The notes under the pieces were generated by a model, which saw only the letters and a list, made by a program, of their open reading frames with translations, did no database searches and was not told where the DNA came from. A stretch of DNA of 64,000 bases from Azospirillum agricola (lineage in GTDB: Bacteria > Pseudomonadota > Alphaproteobacteria > Azospirillales > Azospirillaceae): positions 62,001-126,000 of the forward strand of contig NZ_JAGINM010000007.1 in NCBI RefSeq assembly GCF_017876095.1, in the 5' to 3' direction. Below, piece by piece: positions 1-11,023 of the stretch. Each line of letters starts with the position of its first letter. Position 1 is the first letter of the stretch. The translations under genes and the position numbers were made by a program.

Positions 1-64
1 GGGCGCCGTCAACAGCATCCTCGCCAGCTTCTCCTCCAACCAGGACCGCCGCGCCGCCGCCTGA
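1..64 (+). CDS. C-terminal end of an unidentified protein (partial)
   Basis: An open frame enters from the left edge and ends at a TGA at 62-64, leaving only 20 codons. The tail is alanine- and arginine-rich (ends DRRAAA) and has no recognisable motif, so no function is assigned. It lies upstream of and on the same strand as the hydantoinase gene. The 140 bp between them hold short direct repeats, so a separate transcript for the next gene is plausible. Confidence 0.5.
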   Translation, partial: GAVNSILASFSSNQDRRAAA

Positions 65-99
65 CCGGGGGCTCGAAGCGCCGCGGCGTCCGGCCCCCG

Positions 100-131
100 A
101 TCCAATCCCCCATCCAATCCCCCATCCAATC
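100..131. repeat. Three short direct repeats of 11 nt
   Basis: The unit atccaatcccc is present almost exactly three times in tandem, just upstream of the hydantoinase gene. No function can be read from it; replication slippage is the simplest origin. Confidence 0.7.
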
Positions 132-202
132 GTTGACGCGGGCCGCCGGATCGCGAAACTCCGCCCTCGAGCGCGGCGCGGTGCCGCGCGGGGAGAGCGT
201 GG

Positions 203-3200
203 GTGCGAAGCATGGACGGGACGATGGACGGCGGCGGAAAGGGCCGGGACGGCGAGGGCGGTGGAATCGGCCGCTGGCAGTTCTGGATCGACCGTGGGGG
301 CACCTTCACCGACATCGTGGCGCGCCGCCCGGACGGTGCGGTCGTCACCCACAAGCTGCTGTCCGACAATCCGGAGCGCTACGCCGACGCCGCCGTCCAG
401 GGCATCCGCGACCTGCTCGGGCTGAAGCCGGGCGAGCCGGTCCCGGTCGAGGCGGTCGAGGCGGTCAAGATGGGCACGACCGTCGCCACCAACGCCCTGC
501 TGGAGCGCAAGGGCGAACCGACCGTGCTGGTGGTGACGGAGGGGTTCGGCGACCAGCTCCGCATCGGGCACCAGGCACGCCCGAAGATCTTCGCCCGCCG
601 CATCGTCCTTCCCGAGCAGCTCCACACCCGCGTGGTCGAGGCGCCGGAGCGGGTGATGGCCGACGGCCGCGTGCTGAAGCCGGTCGACCTGCACGCCGTC
701 CGCCGTGGGCTGGAGGAGGCCTACCGGCTGGGCTTCCGCGCCGCCGCCGTGGTGCTGATGCACGGCTACCGCTATCCCGAGCACGAGCGGCAGGTCGCCT
801 CGCTGGCCCGCGCCGTCGGCTTCACCCAGGTGTCGGTCAGCCATCTGGTCAGCCCGCTGATGAAGCTGGTCGGGCGCGGCGACACCACGGTGGCCGACGC
901 CTACCTCTCGCCGATCCTGCGCCGCTACGTGGACAAGGTGGCCGGCGAGTTGAACGGCGTGCCGCTGATGTTCATGCAGTCCAACGGCGGGCTGACCGAC
1001 GCCCGGCGCTTCCAGGGCAAGGACGCCATCCTGTCGGGGCCGGCGGGCGGCGTGGTCGGGGCGGTGCGCACCGCGCGGATGGCCGGCTTCGACAAGGTCA
1101 TCGGCTTCGACATGGGCGGCACCTCGACCGACGTGTCGCACTACGCCGGGGAGTATGAGCGGGCCTTCGACACGGTGGTCGCCGGGGTGCGGGTGCGCGC
1201 GCCGATGATGCACATCCACACGGTGGCGGCCGGCGGCGGCTCGCTCTGCGTCTTCGACGGCACCCGCTTCCGCGTCGGGCCGGACAGCGCCGGCGCCAAC
1301 CCCGGCCCGGCCTGCTACCGGCGCGGCGGCCCGCTGACCGTCACCGACTGCAACGTGATGGTCGGCAAGCTCCAGCCGCGCTTCTTCCCGCAGGTCTTCG
1401 GGCCCGACGGCGACCAGCCGCTCGACGCCGCGGTGGTGACGGCGAAGTTCACGGAGCTGGCGGCGACCGTCAACGCCACGCTCGGCACCGCGATGACGCC
1501 CAAGCAGGTGGCCGAGGGCTTCCTGCGCGTCGCCGTCGACAACATGGCCAACGCCATCAAGAAGATCTCGGTGGAACGCGGGCACGACGTCACCCATTAC
1601 ACGCTGAACGGCTTCGGCGGGGCGGCCGGGCAGCATGTCTGCGCCGTCGCCGACGCGCTGGGCATGACGCGGGTGTTCCTGCACCCGCAGGCCGGCGTGC
1701 TGTCGGCCTACGGCATCGGGCTGGCCGACACCGTCGCCATCCGCGAGCGCGCGGTCGAGGGACCGCTGAGCGACGCGGTGGTCGACCGGCTGACCATCCT
1801 CTTCACCGACCTCGACACCGAGGGGCGGGCCGAGCTGACCCGCCAGGGCATCCCGGCGGAGCGCCAGACCGTCAACCGCCGCGTCCACATCAAGGCGTCG
1901 GGGTCGGACACCGCGCTGGCGGTGCCCTTCGGCTCGCGCATCGCCATGGCCGCCGCCTTCGCCGAGGCGCACCGCCAGCGCTACGGCTTCCTCACCCCCG
2001 GCACCGCGCTGGAGGTGGAGTCGGTGACGCTGGAGGCGGTCGGCCTGACCGACGTGGTGGAGGATCCCGAGCTCGGCGGCCCGACCGGCGTGCTGCCGCG
2101 CCGGCTCGCCACCGTCACGCTGCACAGCGCCGGCCGGGACCGCGAGGCGCCGCTCTACGACCGCGCCCAGCTCCAGCCCGGCAACCGCATCGTCGGTCCG
2201 GCCATCCTCGCCGAGGCGGTGGCCACCACGGTGGTCGAACCCGGCTGGATGGCCGAAGTCACCCGCAGGAACCATCTGGTGCTGACCCGGCTGGAGCCGG
2301 CGAGCCAGCGCCTCGCCGCCGGGACCAGGGTGGATCCGGTGACGCTGGAGGTCTTCAACAACCTGTTCATGGCGATCGCCGAGCGCATGGGCGTGACGCT
2401 GGAGAAGACCGCCCGCTCGGTGAACATCAAGGAGCGGCTCGACTTCTCCTGCGCCCTGTTCGACCGCGAGGGCGGGCTGATCGCCAACGCGCCGCACATG
2501 CCGGTGCATCTCGGCTCGATGGGCGAGAGCGTCCGCGCGGTGGTCGAGCGGCGTGGCGGGAGCTTCGTCCCTGGCGAGGTCTTCGCGCTCAACGACCCCT
2601 ACCATGGCGGGACCCACCTGCCGGACATCACCGTCGTCTCCCCGGTGTTCGACGAGGCGGGGCGCGAGCCGCTGTTCTTCGTCGCCTCGCGCGGGCATCA
2701 CGCCGACGTCGGCGGCGTCACCCCCGGCTCGATGCCGCCGGACAGCACCACCATCGCCGACGAGGGCGTGCTGCTCGACTGCGTGCCGCTGGTGGAGATC
2801 GGGGCGGGGGGCGGCCGCTTCCGCGAGGCCGAGCTGCTGGAGCTGCTGTCCGCCGGCCCGCACCCGGCGCGCAACCCGGCGCAGAACATCGGCGACCTCA
2901 AGGCGCAGATCGCCGCCAACGAGCAGGGCGCGCGCGAGCTTCACCGCATCGTCCGCACCCACGGGCTGGCCACCGTCACCGCCTACATGCGCCATGTCCA
3001 GGACAACGCCGAGGAACAGGTCCGCCGCGCCATCGGCGTTCTGGGCGACGGCTCCTTCTCGGTCCTGCTCGACAACGGCGCGGTCATCCGGCTGGCGGTG
3101 TCGATCGACCGCGAGAGCCGGTCGGCCAAGGTCGATTTCACCGGGACCAGCGCGCAGCTCGCCAACAACTTCAACGCCCCGTCGGCGGTGTGCCGGGCGG

Positions 3201-3880
3201 CGGTGCTCTATGTCTTCCGCACGCTGGTCGACGACGACATCCCGATGAACGAGGGCTGCCTGCGCCCCATCGAGATCATCATCCCCGAGGGCAGCATGCT
3301 GGCGCCCAAGGCGCCGGCCGCTGTGGTCGCCGGCAACGTCGAGACCAGCCAGTGCATCGTCGACGCGCTGTTCGGCGCGCTGGGGGTGATGGCGTCGGCC
3401 CAGGGCACCATGAACAACACCACCTTCGGCAACGAGCGGCACCAGTATTACGAGACGGTGTGCGGCGGCTCGGGGGCCGGCGACGGCTTCGACGGCACGG
3501 ACGCGGTGCAGACCCACATGACCAACTCGCGCCTGACCGATCCGGAGGTGCTGGAATGGCGCTTCCCGGTGCTGGTCGAGAGCTTCCGCATCCGGCGCGG
3601 ATCGGGCGGGGCGGGGCGCTGGCGCGGCGGCGACGGGGTGGTGCGCCGGCTGCGCTTCCTGGAGCCGATGACCGCCGCCATCCTCGCCAACCACCGCCGG
3701 GTGGCGCCCTTCGGCCTGAAGGGCGGGGCGGACGGCGCGCTGGGCCGCACCTGGATCCAGCGGGCGGACGGCGGCGTGCAGGAGTTGGCCCCGCAGGACC
3801 ACACGGCGGTGCGGCCGGGCGACGCGCTGGTGATCGAGACGCCGGGCGGCGGCGGCTATGGGGAGAAGGACGAGGCGTGA
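203..3880 (+). CDS. Fused hydantoinase/5-oxoprolinase (HyuA-HyuB)
   Basis: A 1225-residue cytoplasmic ATP-dependent amidohydrolase of the 5-oxoprolinase/N-methylhydantoinase family. The HyuA half begins with DRGGTFTD (residues 30-37) and carries the second actin/ASKHA-like phosphate motif [10 protein letters not shown] near 301-310. The HyuB half starts at about residue 711 ([10 protein letters not shown]). In many bacteria the two halves are separate genes; here they are fused as in eukaryotic 5-oxoprolinase, with a similar total length. The GTG at 203 is preferred because GGAGAG lies 5 nt upstream; ATG at 212 or 224 is possible. The known family opens 5-oxoproline or hydantoin rings, or carboxylates ketones in acetone carboxylase relatives. 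No neighbour fixes the substrate, so 5-oxoproline is only the default. Confidence 0.9.
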   Translation: MRSMDGTMDGGGKGRDGEGGGIGRWQFWIDRGGTFTDIVARRPDGAVVTHKLLSDNPERYADAAVQGIRDLLGLKPGEPVPVEAVEAVKMGTTVATNALLERKGEPTVLVVTEGFGDQLRIGHQARPKIFARRIVLPEQLHTRVVEAPERVMADGRVLKPVDLHAVRRGLEEAYRLGFRAAAVVLMHGYRYPEHERQVASLARAVGFTQVSVSHLVSPLMKLVGRGDTTVADAYLSPILRRYVDKVAGELNGVPLMFMQSNGGLTDARRFQGKDAILSGPAGGVVGAVRTARMAGFDKVIGFDMGGTSTDVSHYAGEYERAFDTVVAGVRVRAPMMHIHTVAAGGGSLCVFDGTRFRVGPDSAGANPGPACYRRGGPLTVTDCNVMVGKLQPRFFPQVFGPDGDQPLDAAVVTAKFTELAATVNATLGTAMTPKQVAEGFLRVAVDNMANAIKKISVERGHDVTHYTLNGFGGAAGQHVCAVADALGMTRVFLHPQAGVLSAYGIGLADTVAIRERAVEGPLSDAVVDRLTILFTDLDTEGRAELTRQGIPAERQTVNRRVHIKASGSDTALAVPFGSRIAMAAAFAEAHRQRYGFLTPGTALEVESVTLEAVGLTDVVEDPELGGPTGVLPRRLATVTLHSAGRDREAPLYDRAQLQPGNRIVGPAILAEAVATTVVEPGWMAEVTRRNHLVLTRLEPASQRLAAGTRVDPVTLEVFNNLFMAIAERMGVTLEKTARSVNIKERLDFSCALFDREGGLIANAPHMPVHLGSMGESVRAVVERRGGSFVPGEVFALNDPYHGGTHLPDITVVSPVFDEAGREPLFFVASRGHHADVGGVTPGSMPPDSTTIADEGVLLDCVPLVEIGAGGGRFREAELLELLSAGPHPARNPAQNIGDLKAQIAANEQGARELHRIVRTHGLATVTAYMRHVQDNAEEQVRRAIGVLGDGSFSVLLDNGAVIRLAVSIDRESRSAKVDFTGTSAQLANNFNAPSAVCRAAVLYVFRTLVDDDIPMNEGCLRPIEIIIPEGSMLAPKAPAAVVAGNVETSQCIVDALFGALGVMASAQGTMNNTTFGNERHQYYETVCGGSGAGDGFDGTDAVQTHMTNSRLTDPEVLEWRFPVLVESFRIRRGSGGAGRWRGGDGVVRRLRFLEPMTAAILANHRRVAPFGLKGGADGALGRTWIQRADGGVQELAPQDHTAVRPGDALVIETPGGGGYGEKDEA

Positions 3881-3890
3881 GGCGGGGCGG

Positions 3891-3912
3891 GGAGCGGCCT
3901 TCGGGCCGCTCC
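3891..3912. terminator. Stem-loop with TTCG tetraloop between convergent genes
   Basis: A perfect 9-bp stem (GGAGCGGCC/GGCCGCTCC) closed by TTCG sits between the convergent hydantoinase and coiled-coil genes. There is no T-run, so it may be a 3' mRNA-stabilising hairpin or a Rho-assisted stop. Confidence 0.55.
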
Positions 3913-3922
3913 GGCCTGCCGG

Positions 3923-4237
3923 CTACTCGGCCGCGGGAGGGATGGCGGCGATCCGGGTGGGGATCAGGGCGTTCAAGGTCTGGCGCTGCTCGTCCAGCCG
4001 GGCGTCGAGCACCCGCAGGTCGGAATGGACCTTGCTGAAGCCTTCCTTCACTTCGGACTGCAAGGCGTCGATCCGCGTATCCAGCCTGTCGATCCGTGCA
4101 TCCAGCTTGTCGATCCGCGTATCCAGCCTGTCGATCCGTATGTCCAACCGTTCTTCGGTCCTGTCCAGCCGTTCGTTGAAGTGACGGCCGAGGTCGAGGA
4201 TGGCGTTCATGACGTCGGTCAGTGTCGGTTCGGCCAT
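3923..4237 (-). CDS. Small coiled-coil protein, unknown function
   Basis: A 104-residue protein starting MAEPTLTDVM. The middle (about residues 24-60) is a regular heptad array of RIDRLDT-type units, a strong coiled-coil prediction. The heptads are encoded by 21-nt direct repeats at 4068-4151. There is no signal peptide or membrane segment, so it is probably a cytoplasmic oligomer. The ATG at 4237-4235 is chosen because GGAGAG lies about 5 nt upstream. It is convergent with the hydantoinase gene and divergent from the FAD oxidase gene. Function is not recognised; similar short coiled-coil proteins are common in Azospirillum-like genomes. Confidence 0.75.
   Translation of the reverse strand: MAEPTLTDVMNAILDLGRHFNERLDRTEERLDIRIDRLDTRIDKLDARIDRLDTRIDALQSEVKEGFSKVHSDLRVLDARLDEQRQTLNALIPTRIAAIPPAAE
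4068..4151. repeat. Four tandem 21-nt repeats encoding heptads
   Basis: Units at 4068-4088, 4089-4109, 4110-4130 and 4131-4151 differ at a few bases, and the first and third are identical. Each adds one coiled-coil heptad, so copy-number change would keep the frame and lengthen the coil. Confidence 0.85.
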
Positions 4238-4429
4238 CGATGCTCTCCGCAGGGTTGTGTCATCATCGCCCGGCAACCCGCCTCGAGTCAATTGGAGCCC
4301 ACCTTCGTATGCGCCGCCGCCGCGGCGGCATCCCACCCCTGCATTTTGCCCGTCTTGCCAAGCGCTTGCCGGGCTTAGTAGCTTCCCTTGGTCATACGAA
4401 TGAGCCATCGATCGGGGAGGCCGAAGCCC

Positions 4430-5833
4430 ATGACCGCCATTGCCACCACCCAGCCGCGCGCCGCCCTTACCGAGGAGGCGCGGGCGGAGTTGACGGCGCT
4501 GCTCGGCGAGCGGTTCAGCACCTCCGGTCCGGTGCGCGCGCATCACGGCAAGGACGAGTCCTACCACGCCGCCTTCCCGCCGGACGGGGTCGCCTTCGCC
4601 CAGTCCACGGAGGAGGTCAGCGCGATCGTCAGGATCTGCGCGAAGCACAAGCTGCCGATCATCCCCTTCGGCACCGGCACCTCGCTGGAGGGCGGCATCG
4701 CGGCGCTGGCCGGCGGCATCACCATCGACCTGTCGGGCATGGACCGGATCCTGCGCGTCAGCCCGGAGGATCTCGACGTCACCGTCCAGGCCGGCGTGAC
4801 CCGCAAGCGGCTGAACGAGCATCTGCGCGACACCGGCCTGTTCTTCCCCATCGATCCCGGCGCCGACGCCTCGCTCGGCGGCATGACGGCGACGCGGGCC
4901 AGCGGCACCAACGCGGTGCGCTACGGCACCATGCGCGAGAATGTCCTGGGGCTGACCGTGGTGCTGGCCGACGGGCGGATCATCAAGACCGGCGGCCGGG
5001 CGCGCAAGTCGGCGGCCGGCTACGACCTGACCCGGCTGTTCGTCGGCTCGGAAGGGACGCTCGGCATCATCACCGAGGTGACGCTGAAGCTCTACGGCAT
5101 CCCCGAGGCGATCTCGTCGGCGGTCTGCGCCTTCACCGACATCCATGGTGCCGTGAACACCGTCATCCAGACCATCCAGTCCGGCATTCCCATCGCCCGC
5201 ATCGAACTGCTCGACGAGGTGCAGATGGACGCGGTGAACAAATATTCCAAGCTCGACTACGCCGTCGCCCCGACGCTGTTCTTCGAGTTCCACGGCACCG
5301 AGGCCGGCGTCAAGGAGCAGGCGGAGATGGCCGCCGCCATCGCGTCGGACCATGGCGGGATGGAGTTCGCCTGGGCGACCCGTCCGGAGGACCGCTCCAG
5401 GCTGTGGCAGGCCCGGCATGACGGCTATTACGCGGCGCTCGCCCTGCGGCCGGGCTCGAAGGGCTGGCCGACCGACGTCTGCGTGCCGATCTCGCGGCTG
5501 GCCGACTGCATCCTGGAGACCAAGAAGGATCTGGCGGAATCCAACATGCTGGCCCCGATGGTCGGCCATGTCGGCGACGGCAACTTCCACCTCGTCTACG
5601 TCATCGACCCCGACAAGCCGGAGGAGATGGCCGAGGCCCAGCGCCTGAACGACCGGATGGTCGCCCGCGCGCTGGCGATGGGCGGCACCTGCACCGGCGA
5701 GCACGGCATCGGCTATGGCAAGATGGCCTTCCTGGAGCAGGAGGCCGGCGACGCCTACGCGGTGATGGGCGAGGTGAAGCTGGCCCTCGACCCGCACAAC
5801 CTGCTGAACCCCGGCAAGGTGGTGCGGGTCTGA
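4430..5833 (+). CDS. FAD-linked oxidase, D-lactate dehydrogenase (cytochrome) type
   Basis: A 467-residue flavoprotein of the GlcD/DLD family, which oxidises 2-hydroxy acids and passes electrons to cytochrome c or quinone. The FAD-binding PCMH domain occupies roughly residues 38-215 (includes PFGTGTSLEGG). The FAD-oxidase C-terminal domain follows, with GHVGDGNFH near 380 and GEHGIGYGKM near 425; the histidines in these motifs are the metal/substrate ligands of the family. The start at 4430 has GGGGAGG 9 nt upstream; an in-frame ATG at 4388 is less likely. It is monocistronic. D-lactate is the best guess; glycolate or 2-hydroxyglutarate are alternatives, but no GlcE/GlcF partners are present. 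Confidence 0.88.
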   Translation: MTAIATTQPRAALTEEARAELTALLGERFSTSGPVRAHHGKDESYHAAFPPDGVAFAQSTEEVSAIVRICAKHKLPIIPFGTGTSLEGGIAALAGGITIDLSGMDRILRVSPEDLDVTVQAGVTRKRLNEHLRDTGLFFPIDPGADASLGGMTATRASGTNAVRYGTMRENVLGLTVVLADGRIIKTGGRARKSAAGYDLTRLFVGSEGTLGIITEVTLKLYGIPEAISSAVCAFTDIHGAVNTVIQTIQSGIPIARIELLDEVQMDAVNKYSKLDYAVAPTLFFEFHGTEAGVKEQAEMAAAIASDHGGMEFAWATRPEDRSRLWQARHDGYYAALALRPGSKGWPTDVCVPISRLADCILETKKDLAESNMLAPMVGHVGDGNFHLVYVIDPDKPEEMAEAQRLNDRMVARALAMGGTCTGEHGIGYGKMAFLEQEAGDAYAVMGEVKLALDPHNLLNPGKVVRV

Positions 5834-5961
5834 TCGCGGGTGAATGGCCGCGCTCACGCTCGCCGTTGAGCGCGGCAGATTATCGCGCCTAGACTTCGGA
5901 ACGCCGGTCAACGGTACGGCGCGACACTCCCGTGGCGCCGTGGGAAACTCCGGAGGCTCCG

Positions 5962-6222
5962 ATGAAGTTTGTTGCCGTATCCTTGGCCGTGGTCTGCATG
6001 ACGCTCGCCAGCGGCGTGGTCCGCGCCGACGACAACGCCAAGTGGGTGGCGCAGTGCCTGAAGGACAACGCCGACGCCAAGGTGTCGGAGGCGATCGTCA
6101 ACAAGTACTGCGTCTGCATGAACGACAAGATGGACAACAACGAGACGCGGACCATCACCCAGTGGGAGAAGGCCAACCCGGAGGCCCGCAAGGCCTGCGA
6201 GAAGGTCGCCGGCTGGGAGTGA
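5962..6222 (+). CDS. Small secreted four-cysteine protein
   Basis: An 86-residue precursor. MKFVAVSLAVVCMTLASG followed by VRA-DD is a clear Sec signal peptide, cleaved near residue 22. The mature part has four cysteines (QCLKD, KYCVCMND, ACEKV), so intramolecular disulfides in the periplasm are likely; the CVC pair could also bind metal. The ATG at 5962 has GGAGG 6 nt upstream. It follows the FAD oxidase by about 130 bp and ends just before an intrinsic terminator. The family is not recognised. It is too short for a cytochrome and lacks CxxCH. Confidence 0.75.
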   Translation: MKFVAVSLAVVCMTLASGVVRADDNAKWVAQCLKDNADAKVSEAIVNKYCVCMNDKMDNNETRTITQWEKANPEARKACEKVAGWE

Positions 6223-6251
6223 TCCCCGCCCGTTCCGGCTGATGCGCGTTG

Positions 6252-6279
6252 AAGGCCCGGCTGCCGCAGCCGGGCCTTT
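6252..6279 (+). terminator. Intrinsic terminator after the small secreted protein
   Basis: A 12-bp stem (aaggcccggctg/cagccgggcctt) with a 3-nt loop, followed by only a short T stretch. It lies between convergent genes and could serve both strands. Confidence 0.8.
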
Positions 6280-6299
6280 CCGCATTCAGCGAAACCCTC

Positions 6300-6767
6300 T
6301 CAGCGGAACCTCGGCCGCCGGCCGGCCTTCAGCGCCTGGACGGCCTGGTCGAGGGTCTGGAGGAACTGCGACTTGTCGCGCTGGCTCATCGGGGCGTTGC
6401 CGCCGCCGACCACGCCCATGTCGCGCAGATCCTGCATCAGCGCGCGGGTCGCCAGAGCCGAGCCGATGCTGTCCGCCGTGAAGGGCCGCCCGGTCGGGCC
6501 GATCACCACCGCGTCGCGCTTCACGCAGCGGTCGGCGAGCTGGATGTCGGCGGTCACGACGACGTCGCCCGGACCCGCCCGCTCGGCGATCCAATGGTCG
6601 GCGGCGTCGAAGCCGTCGCTGACCACCACCAGCTCCGACACGCACTCGGTCGGCAGCCGCAGCGGGCTGTTGGCGACGATCCACACCTTGCAGCCGGTGC
6701 GGCCGGCGACCTTGTAGATCTCGGCCTTCACCGGACAGGCGTCGGCGTCCACGTAAATCTCGACCAA
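6300..6767 (-). CDS. yaiI: YaiI/YqxD family protein (DUF188, UPF0178)
   Basis: A 155-residue cytoplasmic protein with the family N-terminus [20 protein letters not shown] and the conserved [13 protein letters not shown] and GPTGRPFT segments. The fold resembles PIN/NYN-type nucleases, with the aspartates of DADACP and TADI as the likely acidic cluster. The exact role of the family is not established. The TTG at 6767-6765 is chosen because GGAGG lies 6 nt upstream; the GTG at 6773 would abut the ribosome-binding site. It is divergent from ettA. Confidence 0.85.
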   Translation of the reverse strand: MVEIYVDADACPVKAEIYKVAGRTGCKVWIVANSPLRLPTECVSELVVVSDGFDAADHWIAERAGPGDVVVTADIQLADRCVKRDAVVIGPTGRPFTADSIGSALATRALMQDLRDMGVVGGGNAPMSQRDKSQFLQTLDQAVQALKAGRRPRFR

Positions 6768-6797
6768 CGGCACCCTCCCCCTATTCCCGGTTTCAAC

Positions 6798-6871
6798 ATG
6801 GTTTCGTCGGGCGTCCTTATGCGCTAAAACCTGCTCTCAGCGAAGTGGCGCCGCCCGGCGGCGCTTTTTTT
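6798..6871 (+). promoter_or_regulatory. Possible leader ORF plus intrinsic terminator (attenuator) before ettA
   Basis: A 9-codon frame (6798-6827, MVSSGVLMR) precedes a stem gcgccg (6848-6853)/cggcgc (6859-6864) and seven Ts (6865-6871). The hairpin ends only 26 bp before the ettA ATG and points into the gene. The sequence CGGGCG at 6808-6813 can pair with CGCCCG at 6852-6857, which would block the terminator. The terminator is visible directly; attenuation is inference, and the leader ORF has no good ribosome-binding site. Confidence 0.45.
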
Positions 6872-6897
6872 CTTACCCGGGAAGGTCGGAGCGGCGC

Positions 6898-8574
<1,677 letters not shown>

Positions 8575-8592
8575 TCCGTTTCCGATCGGTGT

Positions 8593-8637
8593 CCGACGGC
8601 CCCTCTCCCGGATGCGGGGGAGGGGCCGTCGGTCTTT
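8593..8637 (+). terminator. Strong intrinsic terminator of ettA
   Basis: A 17-bp stem (8593-8609 with 8616-8632, one G-U pair) is followed by tcttt. It lies between convergent ettA and the RTX gene. The arm CCCTCTCCCG is shared with the large repeat at 29761-29911. Confidence 0.85.
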
Positions 8638-10044
8638 CTACATCCCGAAGATCGTCAGATTCGCCGTCGTCAGGGCGGCGAGATTCACCCCGGACAAGGT
8701 CAGCGACGAGGCTCCGGAAACCAGCAGGACGTCGCTTCCGGCCTGCTGCATGGCGGCGAGGGCGTCGCCGGCGCTGGCGAAGCCGTGGACCTCGATCCGG
8801 TCGGCCGCCGCGTCGAAGTCGGTGACGGTCTGCGTGCCGGCCGGGCCGAAGACGTACAGGTCGGCGCCGGCCCCTCCGGTGAGTTGGTTGACGCCGGCCC
8901 CGCCGTCGAGCCGGTCGTCACCGTCGCCGCCGTCGAGGGTGTCGTCGCCGGCTCCCCCCGTCAGGCGGTTGTCGAGCGTGTTGCCGGTGCCGCTGAAGTT
9001 GCCGGTGCCGATGAAGGTCAGCGCCTCGACGTCGTGGGTGCCGAGCGTCAGGCCCGACAGGGTGGTGCGGATCTCGTCGTAGCCGTTGCCCGCGTTCTCC
9101 CAGACCTGATCCAGGATGTTGTCGACGATGTAGACGTCGTCGCCGCCCATGCCCTGCATGCTGTCGTTGAAGGCCCCGCCGTCCAGTGTGTCGTTGCCGG
9201 CTCCGCCCTTCAGGTAGTTCGAGATGGCGTTGCCGGTGCCGGTGAAATCGCCGGTGCCGGTGAAGATCACATTCTCGACGTTGTCGCTCAGGCTGTAGGC
9301 GTTCAGCGAGGTGAACACCTCGTCGATGCCCGGCACCGCGTCCTCGACGACCACGTCGCCGATGTCGTCGACGATGTAGTCGTCGTGTCCGGCCCCGCCG
9401 ATCAGGAGGTCGGCACCGAGGCCGCCGTCGAGCCGGTCATGCCCGTCGCCGCCGTCGAGCGTGTCGTCGCCGGTCCCGCCCGTCAGGTGGTTGTCGAGTG
9501 CGTTCCCGGTGCCGGCGAAGCTGCCGGTGCCGATGAAGGTCAGCGCCTCGACGTCGTGGGTGCCGAGCGTCAGGCTCGACAGGGTGGTGCGGATCTCGTC
9601 GTAGCCGCCGCCGGCATCCTCCCACACGATGTCCCGGTCGTTGTCGACGAAGTAGACGTCGTCGCCGCCCATGCCCCACATGGTGTCGCTGAAGGCGCCG
9701 CCGTCCAGGGTGTCGTTGCCGGCCCCGCCTTGCAGGTAGTTCGAGATGGCGTTGCCCTGGCCGGTGAAGTTGCCGGTGCCGGTGAAGATGACGTTCTCGA
9801 CCATGGCGCCGAGGGTGTAGGCGTTGAGCGACGTGAACACCTCGTCGATGCCCGGCACCGTGTCCTCGACGACCACGTCGCCGATGTCGTCGACGATGTA
9901 GTCGTCGTCCCCCGTTCCGCCGATCAGGGTGTCGGCCCCCGGACCGCCGTTCAGCGTGTCGTTGCCCGCGTAGCCGTACAGCGTGTCGTCCTCGGCGGTG
10001 CCGGTCAGGACATTGTTGAAATCGTCGCCAGTGATGACGGCCAA
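8638..10044 (-). CDS. RTX calcium-binding repeat protein, probable type I secretion substrate
   Basis: A 468-residue protein made almost entirely of hemolysin-type nonapeptide repeats (GGxGxDxLx, e.g. GGAGNDTLDGG and GGTGDDTLDGG), which form Ca2+-binding beta-rolls. Longer DDYIVDDIGDVVVED and NAISNYL-type spacers alternate with them. Two consecutive blocks are related at a spacing of 174 residues. There is no N-terminal signal peptide; export by an uncleaved C-terminal signal through a type I system is expected, although no such transporter is in the window. The TTG at 10044-10042 is used because GGAGGGAG lies 7 nt upstream. No catalytic domain is visible, so an adhesive or surface-layer-like role is a guess. 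Confidence 0.85.
   Translation of the reverse strand: MAVITGDDFNNVLTGTAEDDTLYGYAGNDTLNGGPGADTLIGGTGDDDYIVDDIGDVVVEDTVPGIDEVFTSLNAYTLGAMVENVIFTGTGNFTGQGNAISNYLQGGAGNDTLDGGAFSDTMWGMGGDDVYFVDNDRDIVWEDAGGGYDEIRTTLSSLTLGTHDVEALTFIGTGSFAGTGNALDNHLTGGTGDDTLDGGDGHDRLDGGLGADLLIGGAGHDDYIVDDIGDVVVEDAVPGIDEVFTSLNAYSLSDNVENVIFTGTGDFTGTGNAISNYLKGGAGNDTLDGGAFNDSMQGMGGDDVYIVDNILDQVWENAGNGYDEIRTTLSGLTLGTHDVEALTFIGTGNFSGTGNTLDNRLTGGAGDDTLDGGDGDDRLDGGAGVNQLTGGAGADLYVFGPAGTQTVTDFDAAADRIEVHGFASAGDALAAMQQAGSDVLLVSGASSLTLSGVNLAALTTANLTIFGM
9001..10044. repeat. Tandem 522-bp blocks inside the RTX gene
   Basis: Matching landmarks recur exactly 522 bp apart: the segment starting ctcgtcgatgcccggcacc at 9319 and 9841, and gtcgtgggtgccgagcgt at 9031 and 9553. 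The spacing is a multiple of three and the duplication keeps the frame. Confidence 0.8.
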
Positions 10045-10358
10045 GATGCTTCTCCCTCCATGCTTCCGGCCGCCCTGTTGATCGCAAGGAAGAGACGGTG
10101 ATGCGGGAATGGCAACCGGAGGAGGGTCATGGCGCCAAAGATAGCTGGATCGGGTCAACAGGATTTTTGCATCCTAAGATAGTTATCTCTCCCGTTTCAT
10201 TCGTTTTTAAAGAGAAATATTTCGCGACGGACATTCTGTGGGTGTGGTTGCGCGTTCTCGCGTGCCATCGCGCGGACAGGCCGGTTCGTCGCGGGCCTCG
10301 CGGCCGGACCGTTGCGGTGTCGGGGCGGATGGGGGATGCGGTCGCCGACCGGCGGTCT
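10045..10358. promoter_or_regulatory. AT-rich intergenic region, probable RTX promoter region
   Basis: This 314-bp gap contains no convincing gene. Positions 10150-10230 are much more AT-rich than the flanks (attttt, tttttaaagagaaatattt), which marks the likely promoter of the minus-strand RTX gene. No operator is recognised. Confidence 0.5.
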
Positions 10359-10856
10359 TCAGATTCCGTCGAGCGCCAACTGTCCCGATGGCCGCGCCGC
10401 TCGGCTTCGGTTGCCTTTTTCCGGCTTTCCGGGCTTGGCAACCGCATCGCGGACAGGCGGCTCGGCCGGTCTGCGCGGTTCGGCTGTCTTCGGCGCCGGC
10501 CGTTTCGGCGTGACGCCGACGCCCTTCCTGGCGCGGTCGCGGGCCTTGTCACGGGCGACGGCCTCGGGAGAGGCCGGGTCGCCGTCGAGCCATTTGCCCC
10601 GCTTGATGACCTCGTTCACCCGTCCCTGGTTGACGCCCAACTGGAAGGCGATCTCCTGCTGGGTCATTTCCGTGTTGCGATGGAAATACAGGATTTCCGC
10701 CGCCAGTTCCGGGGTCATCTTGCGCCCGGTCAGCCGGCGCGCCGGCCGGACCGACCGGGTGGCGCGGTCGCGCTCGCGCAGCGTCTCCAGAATCGCCAGG
10801 GCCGCGGTGTTGCCCGCCGCCTTCAGGGCGTCTTCGAACTCCTTCAAGGTCGCCAT
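10359..10856 (-). CDS. Small HTH DNA-binding protein, unknown target
   Basis: A 165-residue cytoplasmic protein starting MATLKEFEDALKAAGN. The central part (about residues 48-90) reads as a helix-turn-helix: MTQQEIAFQLGVNQGRVNEV, with the recognition helix at GVNQGRVNEVIKRG. The C-terminal third is basic and rich in Pro, Lys and Arg (about 110-165), probably disordered and able to touch DNA or RNA. GGGGGAA precedes the ATG by 6 nt. It is upstream of and on the same strand as the RTX gene, so it could regulate it. The family is not recognised by name; the HTH resembles sigma-70 region 4-like sequence-independent adaptors. Confidence 0.7.
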   Translation of the reverse strand: MATLKEFEDALKAAGNTAALAILETLRERDRATRSVRPARRLTGRKMTPELAAEILYFHRNTEMTQQEIAFQLGVNQGRVNEVIKRGKWLDGDPASPEAVARDKARDRARKGVGVTPKRPAPKTAEPRRPAEPPVRDAVAKPGKPEKGNRSRAARPSGQLALDGI

Positions 10857-11023
10857 GCGTTTCCCCCGCCGTCTGCCGTTCAACCGGATGGAGTGGCCTC
10901 GCCGATCATAGCATGGCCATAACATGGGGTGGATGTTCGTGTTTTGGATTGTCCATCCGGCAGGCAATGGACAAGAATGCGTTTTCTCCCGGACTCGGCG
11001 GCCCCGCCGTGCCGGGGCTGCGG

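Noticed and set aside
4388..4429. A 14-residue N-terminal extension of the FAD oxidase
   Set aside because: The ribosome-binding site GGGGAGG fits the ATG at 4430, and the extension has no family counterpart.
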